NCBI RefSeq assembly: GCF_051020765.1
Contig: NW_027469119.1
Span: 186,001 to 250,000, forward strand
DNA length: 64,000 nt
From: Lasioglossum baleicum
Taxonomy: Eukaryota; Arthropoda; Insecta; Hymenoptera; Halictidae
Reading direction: 5' to 3'
Numbering within the stretch: position 1 is the stretch's first letter; each line of letters begins with the position of its first letter. A program made the translations under genes and the position numbers. The notes under the pieces are model-generated. The model did not search any database. It saw only the letters and a list, made by a program, of their open reading frames with translations, and was not told the origin of the DNA. Of this stretch, positions 1-12,011 are shown piece by piece.

Positions 1-78
1 TTATCGCTCTCGAAAATATGCGCGGAATTAGCGGAGAAGGGACGTCGCAAACGTTGCAACGTCACAGTATTTACATAC

Positions 79-773
79 CAATCGGGCTGAGACATCTTGG
101 CTCCTCTTCCATTTACTGTATCTTTCATGCACTATGGTTGTTGTGGGGTAGAAGTGCGGCAATTCCTGACTGGTAGCAGTAACTAGAAATAAAATATATT
201 TTGAAGGAAAAAGATATACTGATTACAGTAAGGGAATGAGATATGCAGCTATATGAATGTAACATTTGATGTTCTATATCGTAAGGCGCTTCTTGTTGTA
301 TTTACATACCAATCTTGGGTTTCTTCAACAAAATTGGGGGAGTGGGCAGCATTGTCTCAACTGAACTGTCGTCTTCCTCGCTGCTCCTCCACGCCGGTCG
401 TATGATTTTTCTTTTTTTTAACACTCCTGGTTCGTCCACCTCGGACTGCAAATCGCTGGTGTATTCAGCCTCTTTTGCTTTTGTTCGCGCCTTCGCGTAG
501 TCGGCTAGGAGAATTATTTAATTATTATTTTAATTGTACATGTATGGTGTATAACTACTTCAACTTACTAAAGATGTTGTTCCGGAACTTCTGTATAATA
601 TATTGATCCCAATCTGGTTGCGGCACTTCTACTTTTTTGATCGCGTTAGCCAATCTTGGTCCCTGTAGAGACGGCCAAGAGCATATATCGCCTTGTAGCC
701 AATTTGTTGGCACCGCTTCTACCGTCTTGTCAGCTATAAATTGAACAACCGATTATGTTTTTGCCGGCTCCAT
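79..773 (-). pseudogene. Three-exon fragment, DUF4806-type N-terminal region
   Basis: Read on the minus strand, three open segments are joined by good splice signals. Exon 1 (773-569) ends before GTAAGT and encodes a stretch with VVQFIADKTVEAVP and a WP motif. Exon 2 (504-310) follows an acceptor CTCCTAG, begins DYAKARTKAKEAEYTSD once joined in phase, is acidic and lysine-rich, and ends before GTATGT. Exon 3 (182-79) follows TTTCTAG and also ends before GTATGT. The order of a tryptophan/proline module followed by a K/R/E linker with TSDLQSE resembles, from memory, the N-terminus of arthropod DUF4806 proteins, an amplified family of unknown function. The only upstream ATG (773-771) runs into TAA after six codons, so this copy is probably broken or its true start is elsewhere. 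The gene would continue beyond base 1. Family name is recall; exon structure is seen. Confidence 0.4.
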
Positions 774-2096
774 TGTATGTATATCCTAAAAATTGAAGAA
801 TACGGTAAAAGCTATTTTTGTGTATTACCGAGAAATGAGAACGCGAATTCTGCACCCATGCAATCATGGAAAAAGGGGTTTGTCCCCTTAAATAGTAAAT
901 TTATTTAATAGTAAACTTACTAACTTAAATAGTACTTACTTTTGTAAATATATACTGGGTCTGATAAGTTCTCTCAATGACACTTCACAACAGCAATTCA
1001 CAACAGCACTTCAAACTTCAAACAGCTGCTCACAAAACCTCTAGCAAAACGGTACGTGTCCCTTGACGGCTGCAGGCGGACAAGTGACGGAAAGAGACCA
1101 GCGCGCTTTTTTATAGAGAAGGCACCCTCGCCCCACTCCGCGGTCACATCCCTTAGGACTTAGGAACATGGTGTCCTTCTACAGGGTGGCTAACAATTAG
1201 TTTACTGTAGGATGTGAAAAGAAATTTTGATCAGGACAGTAGAAGTAACACTAAAAGTTGTATTCTGCAACTTTTTTTTATGTGGGCATATATTGAAAAT
1301 TTAAAAAATACGTTTTGTTTTGTCGATCTGTGTTAATTAAACATATCCTGAAAATTTCGTCAACATCTGTCGACGTTGCAATGAGCTACAAACATTTAAA
1401 GATGGTAAAAATTGCAGATTTTCACGATTTTCAGCCTATAACCGCAGTCAGTCTAAGGATTATTACATCTTTCAATGCCTTTCATTTTTCTCTGCATCAA
1501 CCGATTTCGATGAAACTGTCGCATAAGCCCGCATAAAAAAGTTTGAGAATGCAACTTTTAGTATTTTCTCTACAATTTTGAAAGATTGCAATTTTTCTAA
1601 CAACTTTAGTCACCTGCGAAAAAAAAGGTTGACGTTCAAAACTTGAGAGGTTGGTTTCTCAAGATAGAAGACTGCTCTATCGCGTGGTATATTTCGATTT
1701 TCCGCTGGACCCTTATTTAGAAAATTAAAAAATATCCACAAAAATTGGTACGAAAGTGGTGTTTAAACGTGTTTAATATTGGCATTAATATTGGATATCA
1801 GTGTATTCGGGAAAGTCTACAGAATCTTTTGCTGTAAAGAACAAAGTATGTAGACAAATTTAAGGAATTTAAGGAAAATTTCCAATTTTTGCGTCGCCTC
1901 CGAAAAGATTGTATTGTATTTAAGTTCGAGTGTATATATATATATTCACATAATTATTTGTATAATACTTATCATTATTTCACACTTTTTAATTAATTTT
2001 TTTAGTGCGATTTTTCGAAGTCGATTTAATTGTTAGTTATAACATTTTTTTATTTCACTTTCTCAATTTTTGTGCCGCTTTGTGCTTTCAAATTGT
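774..2096. other. Intergenic, AT-rich, with dispersed repeat debris
   Basis: No credible gene. About 1196-1300 shares a recognisable block (TTTACT, then GGATGTGAAAA, then CTAAAAGTTG and TTTTTTATGTGGGC) with about 46200-46300. About 1753-1850 shares AAAGTGGTGT and then CGGGAAAGTCTACAGAATC with 29822-29895, just outside element F. These are pieces of dispersed repeats. A short TA microsatellite lies near 1930-1945. Confidence 0.5.
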
Positions 2097-2343
2097 TGTG
2101 CCGCAGCCGGTTACTGAGAACCTTTTTTCTTTATTTTCACAATTACAGAGAGTAATAATATATTGACATAGTTGCACGCGTACTCATTCTGCCCGCGTGG
2201 GGCGGTGTCCGGAGTTTTTATGTTGTATCTCTTGCTGACTAAGCATTGGCAGGTCGATTGCCTCGCTTTAGCAATTCGCTGAGGCAATCTTATGAAGGTT
2301 GTTGCCTTGGCCAAATGCTTAGTTGCAACTTCCGGACACCACA
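2097..2343 (-). repeat. 3' LTR of Gypsy A (247 bp)
   Basis: On the minus strand it runs TGTGGTGTCC to CGGCACA, with TG/CA ends. It matches the LTR at 13823-14069 almost base for base and the one at 48737-48982 in copy B. It contains an AATAAAG polyadenylation signal near its 3' part and a CATAAAAACT stretch that may act as a weak TATA element. Confidence 0.92.
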
Positions 2344-2356
2344 TTCCTACCCCCTT
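2344..2356 (-). promoter_or_regulatory. Polypurine tract of Gypsy A
   Basis: Minus-strand AAGGGGGTAGGAA directly abuts the 3' LTR, the position where plus-strand DNA synthesis is primed in LTR retrotransposons. Confidence 0.7.
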
Positions 2357-2504
2357 GGGGAGAGTGCTCTTACATTTTTCCATGAAATATGTAGAGCACG
2401 ATATGATACAGTAACGGATAAGTTTAAATAGCTTATAAACAATAGTAACGTATACTTATATTATACTTATATAATAATAACGTATACATAAATATTTTAT
2501 GGTT

Positions 2505-3212
2505 CTATGGGATTACGTGGTTCGGTTTTGGTTTATTTGCGGTTTGTCCTGTCATTTCGATTGGTTGGCTATAAATTTGCTGATTTTTTCGCTTACATTT
2601 CAATCGTGAAGCATACTTGTAGTAACCTAATACAATTAAAACGAGTATAATTATTCTGCTTATGGAAAAGGATGATATAAGGCTGTATTGAATTTCTACC
2701 GGTATTACATTATTCTTAGAATCTAGGTCGGTACTTAATTCTATTAAACTTCTGCTTATCGCTTGTAATTCTTCTGGATTCTTAATTATTTTTCGAAGTT
2801 TACATTGTTCCATGTATTTTAAATGCGTGACATTAATGCTCTTCACTAAGTTCGGTACGGTTAAATTATGCATAGGTAAATAATTCAAGTATTTTTCCGA
2901 CCTACAATTCCTACTTGTTTCTATTGTAAACTCGGTTGTCGAAATTGTACATTTTTCCTTGATCATTATTAGTCCAGAATCTTGTATTAATGTGTTCTGA
3001 GTGGGGTACTGATCGCAAGATATCACTAATTGTATTGGTATTGGCGTAACATAGATCCACGTCCCTGGTTGATTTAATTCGATCAAAATGGTTTGGTTGA
3101 GGTTTATAAATCTAAGGTTACAGTTGTGAGGTTGCTGTACTAGTTTCGTAAAGATCTGTACTTCACATGGACCTTTTGGTAGTGCTTTAAAAACAAGATG
3201 GTGTAACTTACA
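2505..3212 (-). pseudogene. env: Gypsy A env, C-terminal part
   Basis: Open minus-strand frame from the edge of insertion H to a stop at 2505; an internal ATG lies at 3086. It encodes the C-terminal ectodomain, then one hydrophobic membrane span (about IIILVLIVLGYYKYA) and a short lysine- and proline-rich tail, the usual end of a type I F-like envelope glycoprotein. It is cut off from its N-terminal half (5844-6944) by the 2.6-kb palindrome H, so no complete envelope can be made from this copy. The same part in copy B would lie beyond the window. Confidence 0.8.
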
Positions 3213-3216
3213 TATA

Positions 3217-5839
3217 CTGGGTGTCCCAAATGTGGTGTACTTAATTGAAATGAGAGGTTCCTGAGACCATTCTAAGAGACATTTTCCTTTGCACCAATGT
3301 CAACTGCGGCTTTGTTTAGGAGTTATTAACGAAAAACACGGACCAATCAGAGCGCGCCCTGGGCGGCCGCGCCACGCCGCGCCGACAAGCGAGTGTCGGT
3401 GGTACGCCGTGACATCGCAACGAACAAGAGTTTCTCGATTATGTGAATGCTCTCCGATTTCAATGAGCTTTGGATATGTGGTCAAGATCATTATTCTGAA
3501 CAACATTTCTCTTTAGACTTTTTGGCGATCGGCTTTAGTTTACGAGATTATCGCGAGAAACTTTACTTGTAAATCCATGGGATCGATGTACTACTAGCTC
3601 CTATCCGATTTCAATGAGCTTTGGATATGTGGTCAAGACCATTATTCTGAATAACATTTCTCTTTAGACTATTTGGCGGTTGGCTTTAGTTTACGAGATT
3701 ATCGTAAAAAAAGAGAAGAAGCACAGAAACTGATTGTATTAAAAACTCACGTATTCAGCCGTAAATCCATTTGCTGCTTCGAAATGTGTGTCTTGAAATT
3801 TCTCCACACTCACAATCATTGTTCACATTTGTCAACACATAGTTATGCACTAATAATAATTGCCATATCCCTTGTCCTGCTGCACAAATCACAACAATCA
3901 GGTAATGCAATCACTAGACCGCGGATTTCATGTATTTGTAGCAAACATGAGTAGTTGCATTTTAATACAGTAGAGAGATTAAAATAATTTCAAAATACCA
4001 TAGTATTATTTTCAACTTCTTAAAATGATCACAGTGAGAATCAAATATCTGTCTGGCTCCTGTCCCTTGTAATAGCGGCAGCCAACATTAATGTTGCATA
4101 AAGATCCGTAGTCTAGTGATTAGTTTAAATATTACTATCAAAAACACAGGTAATAGCAACCGTTAGCTTTGAATTGACAAGTCTTTGGAGATGTTCTCTC
4201 TACCGCGGCTCGAACGACACTGATTTTCCGCAAGATTTTTCTAAAGAATTTAGGGAGGGCATTTAGAGTGTCGAAATTCGAAATGCACGCTGTAGCACGA
4301 GAACGACGGGACGGTTGGACGAAAAACAGGATACGAGAAGGACCGCTTTAAGACTTATGGCAATCACATGTTTAGTTTTTCCTGTAGATTGGTACGCAGA
4401 GTCGATGGGTAACCGTTCGAAAACGTCGTCTGTCCTTCTTTTAGAAAGTTTCTTAAGGAAGGTATAGGACAATAGGGATGCTACGCTGACCTGACATTTT
4501 TACCCCTTGCTGGGTAAAAGGACGGATGACGTTTTCGAACAGTTACCCATCGACTCTGCGTACCAACCTGCAGGAAAAACTAAACATGTGTTTGCCACAA
4601 AGCTTACAGCGGTCCTTCTCGCATTCTGTTTTTCGTGTAACCGTCCCGTCGTTCTCGTGCTACAGCGTGTACATTTCGAATTTCGACACTCTAAATGGCC
4701 TTCCTAAATTCTTTAGAAAAATCTTGCGGAAAATCAGTGTCGTTCGAGCCGCGATAGAGAGAACATCTCCAAAGACTTGTCAATTCAAAGCTAACGGTTG
4801 CTATTAGCTGTGTTTTTGATAGTAATATTTAAACTAATCACTAGACTACGGATCTTTATGCAACATTAATGTTGGCTGCCGCTATTACAAGGGACAGGAG
4901 CCAGACAGATATTTGATTCTCACTGTGATCATTTTAAGAAGTTGAAAATAATACTATGGTGTTTTGAAATTATTTTAATCTCTCTACTGTCTTAAAATGC
5001 ACCTACTCATGTTTGCTGCAAATGCATGAAATCCGCAGTCTAGTGATTGCATTACCTGATTGTTGTGATTTGTGCAGCAGTACAAGGGATATGGCAATTA
5101 TTATTAGTGCATAACTATGTGTTGACAAATGTGAACAGTGATTGTGAGTGTGGAAAAATTTCAAGGCATCTGTGTGAAATAAACATACGAATTATTTATC
5201 GATTCGAAAGTGAAAGTGAAATTCTGGATCGTCGACTTGACCGCGCATCCCTTAGGCCTTTTACCACCGGCTGTGCAGTTCGTCGACCTGGCCGTACGTC
5301 CCTTAGCTTTCGGTACTGTCGTATACCTGAAGACATCTGTGCAGTTCGTCACCGAGTGACCCAGTGACACACATTTCGAAGCAGCAAATGGATTTACGGC
5401 TGAATAAGTGAGGTTTTAATACAATCAGTTTCTGCTTTTTCCCTCGTTCGGGTAAAGTTGCCGTAAGTCGGGTAAAGAGATCCACCCATATGAATTGACA
5501 AGTAAAGTTCTTCCGACCGACAAAAACTGTAAAGGGTAATGTTGTTCAGAATCATGGTCTTGACAACATATCCAAAGCTCATCCAAATCGGGGAAGATTC
5601 ACATAATCTCGAGAAACTCTTGTTCGTTGCGGCATCGCGGCGTTACACCGCGCTCGTCTCCCGGCGCGCCGGGCTGAACGTGGCATCGCGCGTCTAGGGC
5701 GCGCTCTGATTGGTCCGTGTTTTTCGTTAATAACTCCTAAACAAAGCCGCAGTTGACATTGGTGCAAAGGAAAATGTCTCTTAGAATGGTCTCAGGAACC
5801 TCCCATTTCAATTAAGTACACCACATTTGGGACACCCTG
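3217..5839. mobile_element. Giant palindromic foldback element H, copy 1 (in Gypsy A env)
   Basis: The left end CTGGGTGTCCC and right end GGGACACCCTG are inverted, and TATA flanks both sides (3213-3216, 5840-5843). The inverted similarity continues inward almost to the centre (about 4445-4515), so each arm is about 1.2-1.3 kb and the whole element folds on itself. The arms differ: the left lacks about 200 bp present at 5165-5370 on the right, and a sub-repeat of roughly 150 bp (GAGCTTTGGATATG, then AACAACATTTC) is double on the left (3455 and 3605) and single on the right. I see no transposase. Superfamily is not assigned; a TATA or TA target is the only clue. Confidence 0.85.
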
Positions 5840-5843
5840 TATA

Positions 5844-6944
5844 GTCGTTGTCTAAAGCTTACATTTTTTAAATTCTTCGGCATTAATATGCACGTAGTCT
5901 AAATTTGCTACATCTATTGTTACATATGTATCGGTGGTATCTAAATATGCGAAGAGTGACCCGTTTATTTTTGTGGGTACTGGATATACCTTATTTATCT
6001 TATATTGTTTGGCGTTGAGTAGTGGTACTTCGATAATTGTAGTGATAGACTGGGAAGTGCTATAGGCTGCTAAATTGATTAGTTCGTATAAGGAGTGGAT
6101 TTAGTCCTTTTGGTAGGTGAGGTAAGGCTGAATTTAGGTATTCTATAATCTGTTTGGGAGGAAGGATTGTTGGGTTCAGAATTCCTTTCCTGATATCTTT
6201 TGTGTATTCTAAAAGGTTTTTTACGTCTTCGGCTAGATCCTTGACTATACTTTCGAAAATTATAGCCTGTTCGTCTATTGCGGCTTGGAGGTTCTCGTTG
6301 TTCGTCTCCGTTTCCAGTAGCTGTCTAAGTGCGTTTGTTGTGTTTAACAGTGTTCGTTCGTTATGATTGATGTTCCAGATGGATTCGTTATACAATTTAA
6401 TGTTTCTATTTACGACTTGCATTTGTTCTAACAATGATGTTCTTAGTGTACTACCTTCGTTTTCAAGTATTGCTATCTGTCTATTTATTGTTCGTCTGTC
6501 GTTTGCGTCTATTGTACCAAATAATGCTTTCCCGAAATGTCCGATTCCGTCAATTAGTCCTCTGCGACTCCGAGTCGCCGTTCCTATAATTTGCTGTACA
6601 TAATCGAGGTTTACAGCAATCTGTTCTAATTCCTTGCGGGATATATTGTAGAATTGTTTACAAAATTTATTCAGTCTGTAGTTAGCTGTGTTCGTACACT
6701 GTTTCGTCGTCTCGATAAGCGCAGTTTGTATTTTGGCATTGCGAATAGATAACGGTGTTACATCTAAGTGAATTACTAATTTCCAAGTATTCCTATACAT
6801 GTGTAGATTACCTAGTTCTTCGAAATAGATTTCTGGCTGGTCTGCGAACCTTTGAATGTTAATGGACTCGTCCGGTGGTATCCCGTGAGTTATTCTTATA
6901 ATTAAAATTGAGACTCTGCAAATGGAGTACAAGGCATTGGTCAC
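5844..6944 (-). pseudogene. env: Gypsy A env, N-terminal part
   Basis: Starts at ATG 6944, 61 bp past the pol stop, with a hydrophobic leader (about ICRVSILIIRI) that fits a signal peptide. Around residues 126-142 it has a basic cleavage site RSRR followed by a glycine-rich segment GLIDGIGHFGKALFG, the furin site and fusion-peptide layout of F-like envelope proteins of errantiviruses and baculoviruses (established family knowledge). A long heptad-like helical region follows. Compared with copy B, a deletion of roughly 29 nt near 6103 shifts the frame, and H then truncates the gene. It cannot encode a functional envelope. Confidence 0.85.
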
Positions 6945-7005
6945 TATGGTGTATTGATCTATTAATAAGCCAAAAGCTTAACGTAATCCTATTCTGTTAG
7001 TAGTA

Positions 7006-9684
7006 TTAATCTATGAAGTGTTTTAAACGGTTAGTGTGGATTCGTAGAGATCTACGTCCTTTTTTTATAGTATAATTTTCGTTAGCGTGTGCTTCTAATA
7101 CCGTGTATGGTCCTATCCAACTCGGTGTCAATTTTTTCGATCGCCCTCGTCTAACTGTATCGTCGCGTAATAGTACTCGGTCGCCTGGTATGAATTTGAT
7201 ATCTGTCGCCCTTTTATCGTAGTTTTGCTTAGAACGCAGTTTTTGGTTATTTATTGTGTCCCGCGCTATTGTATTAGTAGAGCGTAATCGTTGTTTAAGT
7301 TCGTGAGCATAACGATCGTAGGTATAGTCTGGTTGCGGCGCGAGTCTGAGCGAGGTCGGTAGTTCGGCTTGTCTTCCAAATACGAGTTCGTAAGGAGTAA
7401 AACCTGTCGCTGTATGCGGCGTTGTATTATACGTGAACATTGCATAGGAGAGCCATTCATCCCAGTTCGATTGATCTTCGTCAATGAAATTTTTTAGATA
7501 TTCCGCTAGCGTCCTATGGCTTCTTTCCAACGCACCGTTTGACTCTGGATGATATGCCGTCGTCTGTATTTTGTCTATTCTAAGCAGTTTGCACGTGTTC
7601 TTAAATATCTGACTAAGAAAGTTAGTCCCTTGATCTGTAAGTAATTTTTTTGGTATTCCGTACTCACACACTATTTTTGTTACGAATTTCCTGGCTATGG
7701 TATTTGCTTCCTGATCTTGTAAGGGTATCGCTTTACTAAATTTGGTTAACAGATCTTGGAATGTTAATATGTATTTGTTTCTGTTGCTGCTCTCGGGTAG
7801 TGGTCCTACTATGTCCAGCGCGCATTTTTCAAAAGGTGCCGATGGTGTATCCGTAATTATCATTGGGGCTTTGATTGTTTTTCTCAGCTTATTTTTCTGA
7901 CATTTTTCGCATTTCGAAATGTAGTTTTCTACGTCTTGTCTTATTCCTGGCCATGAATATTTTAATTGTATGCGTTTCAAAGTCCGCTTCATACCTACAT
8001 GTCCACCTAATGGGGCGTCGTGGTATTCGTATAATATTTGTTTCTTTTCTTCTTCTGTATATTTGTCGTTTTCCGTATCCATCGTGTCGTCTTCGTCTGT
8101 TTCCGAAATCTCTGGTTCGTCCTTTTCTTTTTTATCGTCTTTACCTGAGCTATCTGATGCCGCCTGTGGTTCGTCATCCGTTGATTGTGTCTTTCTTGGC
8201 CTTCCGCGTCCGCGTTTGATAATGTACATCCTACTAAGTGCATCCGCGTTTTGGTTTGTCTTCCCTTCCTTGTAACGAATCTCGTAGTCGTATTCTTCTA
8301 ACTTTAGTCTCCACCTGATTAGTCTAGAGCCCGGATCTTTTACGTTAAATAACCATGTAAGTGGTTTATGATCAGTGACGATTATGAATTTAGTTCCGTA
8401 TAAGTAAGGTCGGAAGTGTTGGGTTGCCCACACTATAGCTAGTAGCTCCTTTTCCGTCGTACTGTAATTAATTTCGGTTTTATTTAATACTCTACTTGCA
8501 TAAGCTATTGGTAGATCTTTTGCCTGCTGCTGTTGAGATAATATCGCACCTATTGCCTTGTTCGACGCGTCTGTTGTTAATGTAAACGGTTTTGAGAAAT
8601 CAGGGTATTGTAACAGTGGTGCCGAAGTCAGTTTTTCTCTTAATATCTGGAAGGCTTCTTGTTCCTGATCAGTCCATCTGAACTCTACATCTTTTTTTAA
8701 CAATTGTGTGAGTGGTTTTGCTATACTAGAAAAATTTTCTATAAACTTTCTATAATAACCTGCTAATCCTAGAAAGGTTTGTAAGTCTTTCGCCTTCTTA
8801 GGTATTGGGAAATTTTTTACTACTTCTAATTTTGACGGGTCTGGTTTAATGCCGTCTTCGGTGATGACATGGCCCAGATAAATTGTTTCTTTACGCAAGA
8901 ATTGGCATTTGTTTGGTTGTAATTTCAAACCGCTTTCTCTTAATCTCTCGAAAATTTGCATCAATCTTTCCTGATGTTCTTTGAGTGAGCGTCCATGAAT
9001 GACTATATCGTCTATGTATACGAAGCATTTTATTCCACGTAGCCCTCCTAATAAGGCTTCCATGGTTCTTTGAAAAGTAGGAGGAGCGCCCTTAAGACCA
9101 AATGGCATACGTTTGTATTCAAAGTGTCCGTACGAAGTTGAGAACGCTGTCTTCTCGCTATCCTCGGGCTCCATGGCAATTTGATGGAAACCTGATGCCA
9201 AATCTAATGTAGAAAAGTATTTCGCTCCTCCTAATTGGTCGAGTATTTCTGCTATATTCGGTAGAGGGAATGAGTCTCCCACTGTTATCTCGTTTAATTT
9301 TCGGAAATCGACTACTACTCTGTATCTTCTTTTGCCGGACTCGTCGGCCTTTTTAGGTACTACTAACAATGGGGCATTCCATTCGCTTGTACTAGGCCCT
9401 AATATTCCTTGCTCCCTCATTTCTTTGACCTGTTTGTCTACTTCTTCCTTGTGTACTTGTGGTAGCCTATATGGTTTTATGTTTACTGGTTTCGCGCCCG
9501 GTATCAATCGTATTTTGTGCTTTACTTTGTCCGCGAATCCTAGTTTGTCTCCAAGTAGAAAATGTCGTTATATTTTTCACATAGCTCAATCAAACGTGCT
9601 TTCTCCTCCTCGTTTAGATGCTCTGTTTTAACATTGTCGCGTAGGGCCTTCATCCTATCTTTCCCGGTCAATACTCGAATGTCA
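7006..9684 (-). pseudogene. pol: Gypsy A pol: RT, RNase H, integrase
   Basis: An open frame of 833 codons (9507-7006) covers reverse transcriptase with FVYIDDIVIHG, RNase H (TLTTDASNKAIG, EKELLAIVWA, VTDHKPLTW), the integrase zinc domain (H-x-H spacing in HDAPLGGHVG with CEKC) and the catalytic core (ALDIVGPLP, LLTDQGTNF, HPESNGALERSHR). It ends with a GPYTV-type C-terminal domain. Upstream, 9508-9684 is still pol but reading is broken near 9554, where four bases present in copy B are missing. The protease part lies beyond the Tc1 insertion (11380-11975). All RT, RNase H and integrase catalytic residues I can see are intact in this frame, so decay is confined to the 5' part. Confidence 0.88.
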
Positions 9685-9686
9685 TA

Positions 9687-11379
9687 CAGTGGGTGTAGAA
9701 AGTATTCGTACACTGATAAATTTCAAACAAAACTGTGAAATTGTTGTTTATTAACTATTTTTTCTGTAAACAATGAATACGTACATATTCTGAGATGTCT
9801 ATAGAATAGATGCAATGCAAAAAAAAATTAATTTCTTGATTAACTTGCGAATGTAATAAGGAAAAACAAAAAATCGACTGAAATACACCAGCAAATAGTA
9901 TTCGTACACTCCTTAATTCGAACTGCGTAGGGAACAGTTCTTAACGTAAACATACCATGTAAACATAAACAAATTGCGGTGTAAGTATGATTGATCTCCT
10001 CAGTATATTTAGAAACGTTGTTGGCATCAATAGCAGTTCAAAATCCTGAAATATTCAAAGTTATCGTTGAAAAATGGGACGGAAACGTGCGGAAACAACG
10101 ATAGACGGAAGAAAAATTATTATTAATTTGCACAATCAGTGTAAAAGTTTAGCAGAAATTTCGCGTATTGTAAGTAGACCTCGATCTACTATACAAAGTT
10201 TAATTGATAGGTATGGGCTACGAAAAAGACTACAAAATAAATCAAGAAGTGGACGTCCACGAAAAATCAATGAATACACTGGTAGAGTTATTATTAGAAT
10301 GGTAAAGACAAATCCAAGAATAAGTGCAATAAAAATAGTTGAACACATTAAAAATAATTTAAACATTGACGTATCTGCTAGTACTGTGCGCAGTTTTATA
10401 CGAAATTCAGGATATCACGGACGGGTGGCCCGTAAAAAATTTTTCGTAAGTGAAATGAATAGAAAGAAAAGACTGGAATTCGCAAATAATAATGTAACTA
10501 CACCAGTGGAGTACTGGAATAAAGTGATCTTCACAGATGAAAGTAAATTCAACATTTTTGGGTCTGATGGACACTGTACCGTTTGGAGAAAAAAAAATAC
10601 AGAATTGAAACCACAAAACTTAAAACCTACAGTCAAACACGGTGGAGGTTCAGTACTTGTTTGGGGCTGCATGAGTGCAGCTGGTGTTGGCTCATTAGAA
10701 TTAATTGATGGAATAATGAACCACAGGGTCTATATTGACATTTTGAAACGTAATCTTGATCTTAGTGCAGAGAGAATGAATATTAAAGATAATTTCGTTT
10801 TCATGCACGATAATGATCCCAAGCATACTGCGTATAATACCAGAATGTGGATACTACATAACACACCGGCGTATCTGAAAACTCCGCCACAATCTCCTGA
10901 TATCAATGTTATAGAACACCTGTGGGATTATTTAGAACGACAGATCAGAAAACATGAAATTTCTTAAAAAATGCACTGAAGGAAGAGTGGAACAAGATTC
11001 CACAACACGTGACCTCAAATTTAGTAAATTCAATGCCGAGAAGAATTGCAGCGGTTATAAAGGCCAAAGGCTATCCAACCAAATACTAGTTAACAATTTT
11101 TTAATGTCACATTAATTTACACTACGTTTTTTTTCTCAAATTGTAAGCAGTTAGAGACTGTACGAATACTATTTGCTGGTGTATTTCAGTCGATTTTTTG
11201 TTTTTCCTTATTACATTCGCAAGTTAATCAAGAAATTAATTTTTTTTGCATTGTATCTATTCTATAGACATCTCAGAATATGTACGTATTCATTGTTTAC
11301 AGAAAAAATAGTTAATAAACAACAATTTCACAGTTTTGTTTGAAATTTATCAGTGTACGAATACTTTCTACACCCACTG
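9687..11379 (+). mobile_element. Tc1-like DNA transposon with long inverted repeats
   Basis: The element is 1,693 bp, flanked by TA (9685-9686 and 11380-11381). Its terminal inverted repeats, beginning CAGTGGGTGTAGAAAG, are about 225 bp each (9687-9911, 11155-11379) and differ at very few positions. Copy B of the Gypsy has a single TA at the matching site (AACATATGACATTC, near 50553), which proves the insertion and its duplication. It carries one transposase gene on the plus strand. Long inverted repeats with the same sequence near both repeat ends (GTATTCGTACA occurs at both ends of the repeat) suggest the IR/DR arrangement known for some Tc1-like elements. Confidence 0.93.
10074..11089 (+). 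pseudogene. Tc1-like transposase, one frameshift near the C-terminus
   Basis: ATG at 10074 opens 297 codons. The N-terminal half has paired helix-turn-helix regions (QCKSLAEISRIVSRP; then KTNPRISAIKIVEHI) joined by a GRPRK motif, as in Tc1 transposases. The catalytic core shows VIFTDESKF, MHDNDPKHTA and SPDINVIEHLW, a D,D(x)34E-type triad with all acidic residues present. After about 10955 the frame breaks; the expected C-terminal tail (LKEEW, then AVIKAKGYPTKY) continues in another frame to TAG at 11089. A single indel in an A-run (10963-10970) is the likely cause. Only the last ~40 residues are affected, so the copy was lost recently. Confidence 0.88.
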
Positions 11380-11975
11380 TATGTTATATTGCTGACACAC
11401 TCACTGCTACTGCTGATATCGCGTAGGTCAGTATCTGGTGTTGTCGAGAACGTCTCTAGTTGCATCGTCGGAGGCCGCAACTGTATTGCGCGAGTCGTCA
11501 TGTTTATTATAGGTATCGGGCACGTGCCATCATCAGAACTTGTCAAACAATTTCCTATATATACGCCCGGTTCTATCATTTGTTTTTCTACTAACCCATG
11601 CCCCTGCTTATTTGTTAGTGCTCGTATAATCGTCTCGGTTCGTGGTTGAATAATAATTTCTTCATCTTGAACTAATGGCCAGTGTGTGTCCAAAATTTCT
11701 ACGCGTACTCCTGGTCTAATTATTGCCTTGTATTTAGTAATGAAATCGTATCCCAGTATTCCATCTACTTGTAAGGGAAAATCATCTTTAACTACGTGAC
11801 AAGGATGCATAACGAACCTATTACCTAGTTTCACATTAAGTTCAATTTTACAGATGGTAGGGATATCAGTGTTTCCTATACCCCTCAGGGTTACTACTTC
11901 TCGTGTAGTGCGCACTTTCCCTATAATTTTGCTATACTTGAGTAACGTAACATCTGCTCCCGTGTCGACCAACAT
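11380..11975 (-). pseudogene. Gypsy A protease region of pol
   Basis: Minus-strand frame with MLVDTGADVTLLKY at its start, the retropepsin active-site motif, followed by a YDFITKYKAII segment. It lies in the same frame as gag and is separated from it by one TAA (12014-12012) and 12 codons. The frame is cut by the Tc1 element at 11379 and resumes in the RT region at 9684. Confidence 0.8.
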
Positions 11976-12011
11976 GCGAATTTTTGGATACTTTATCTCC
12001 TTCGCTTCTAT

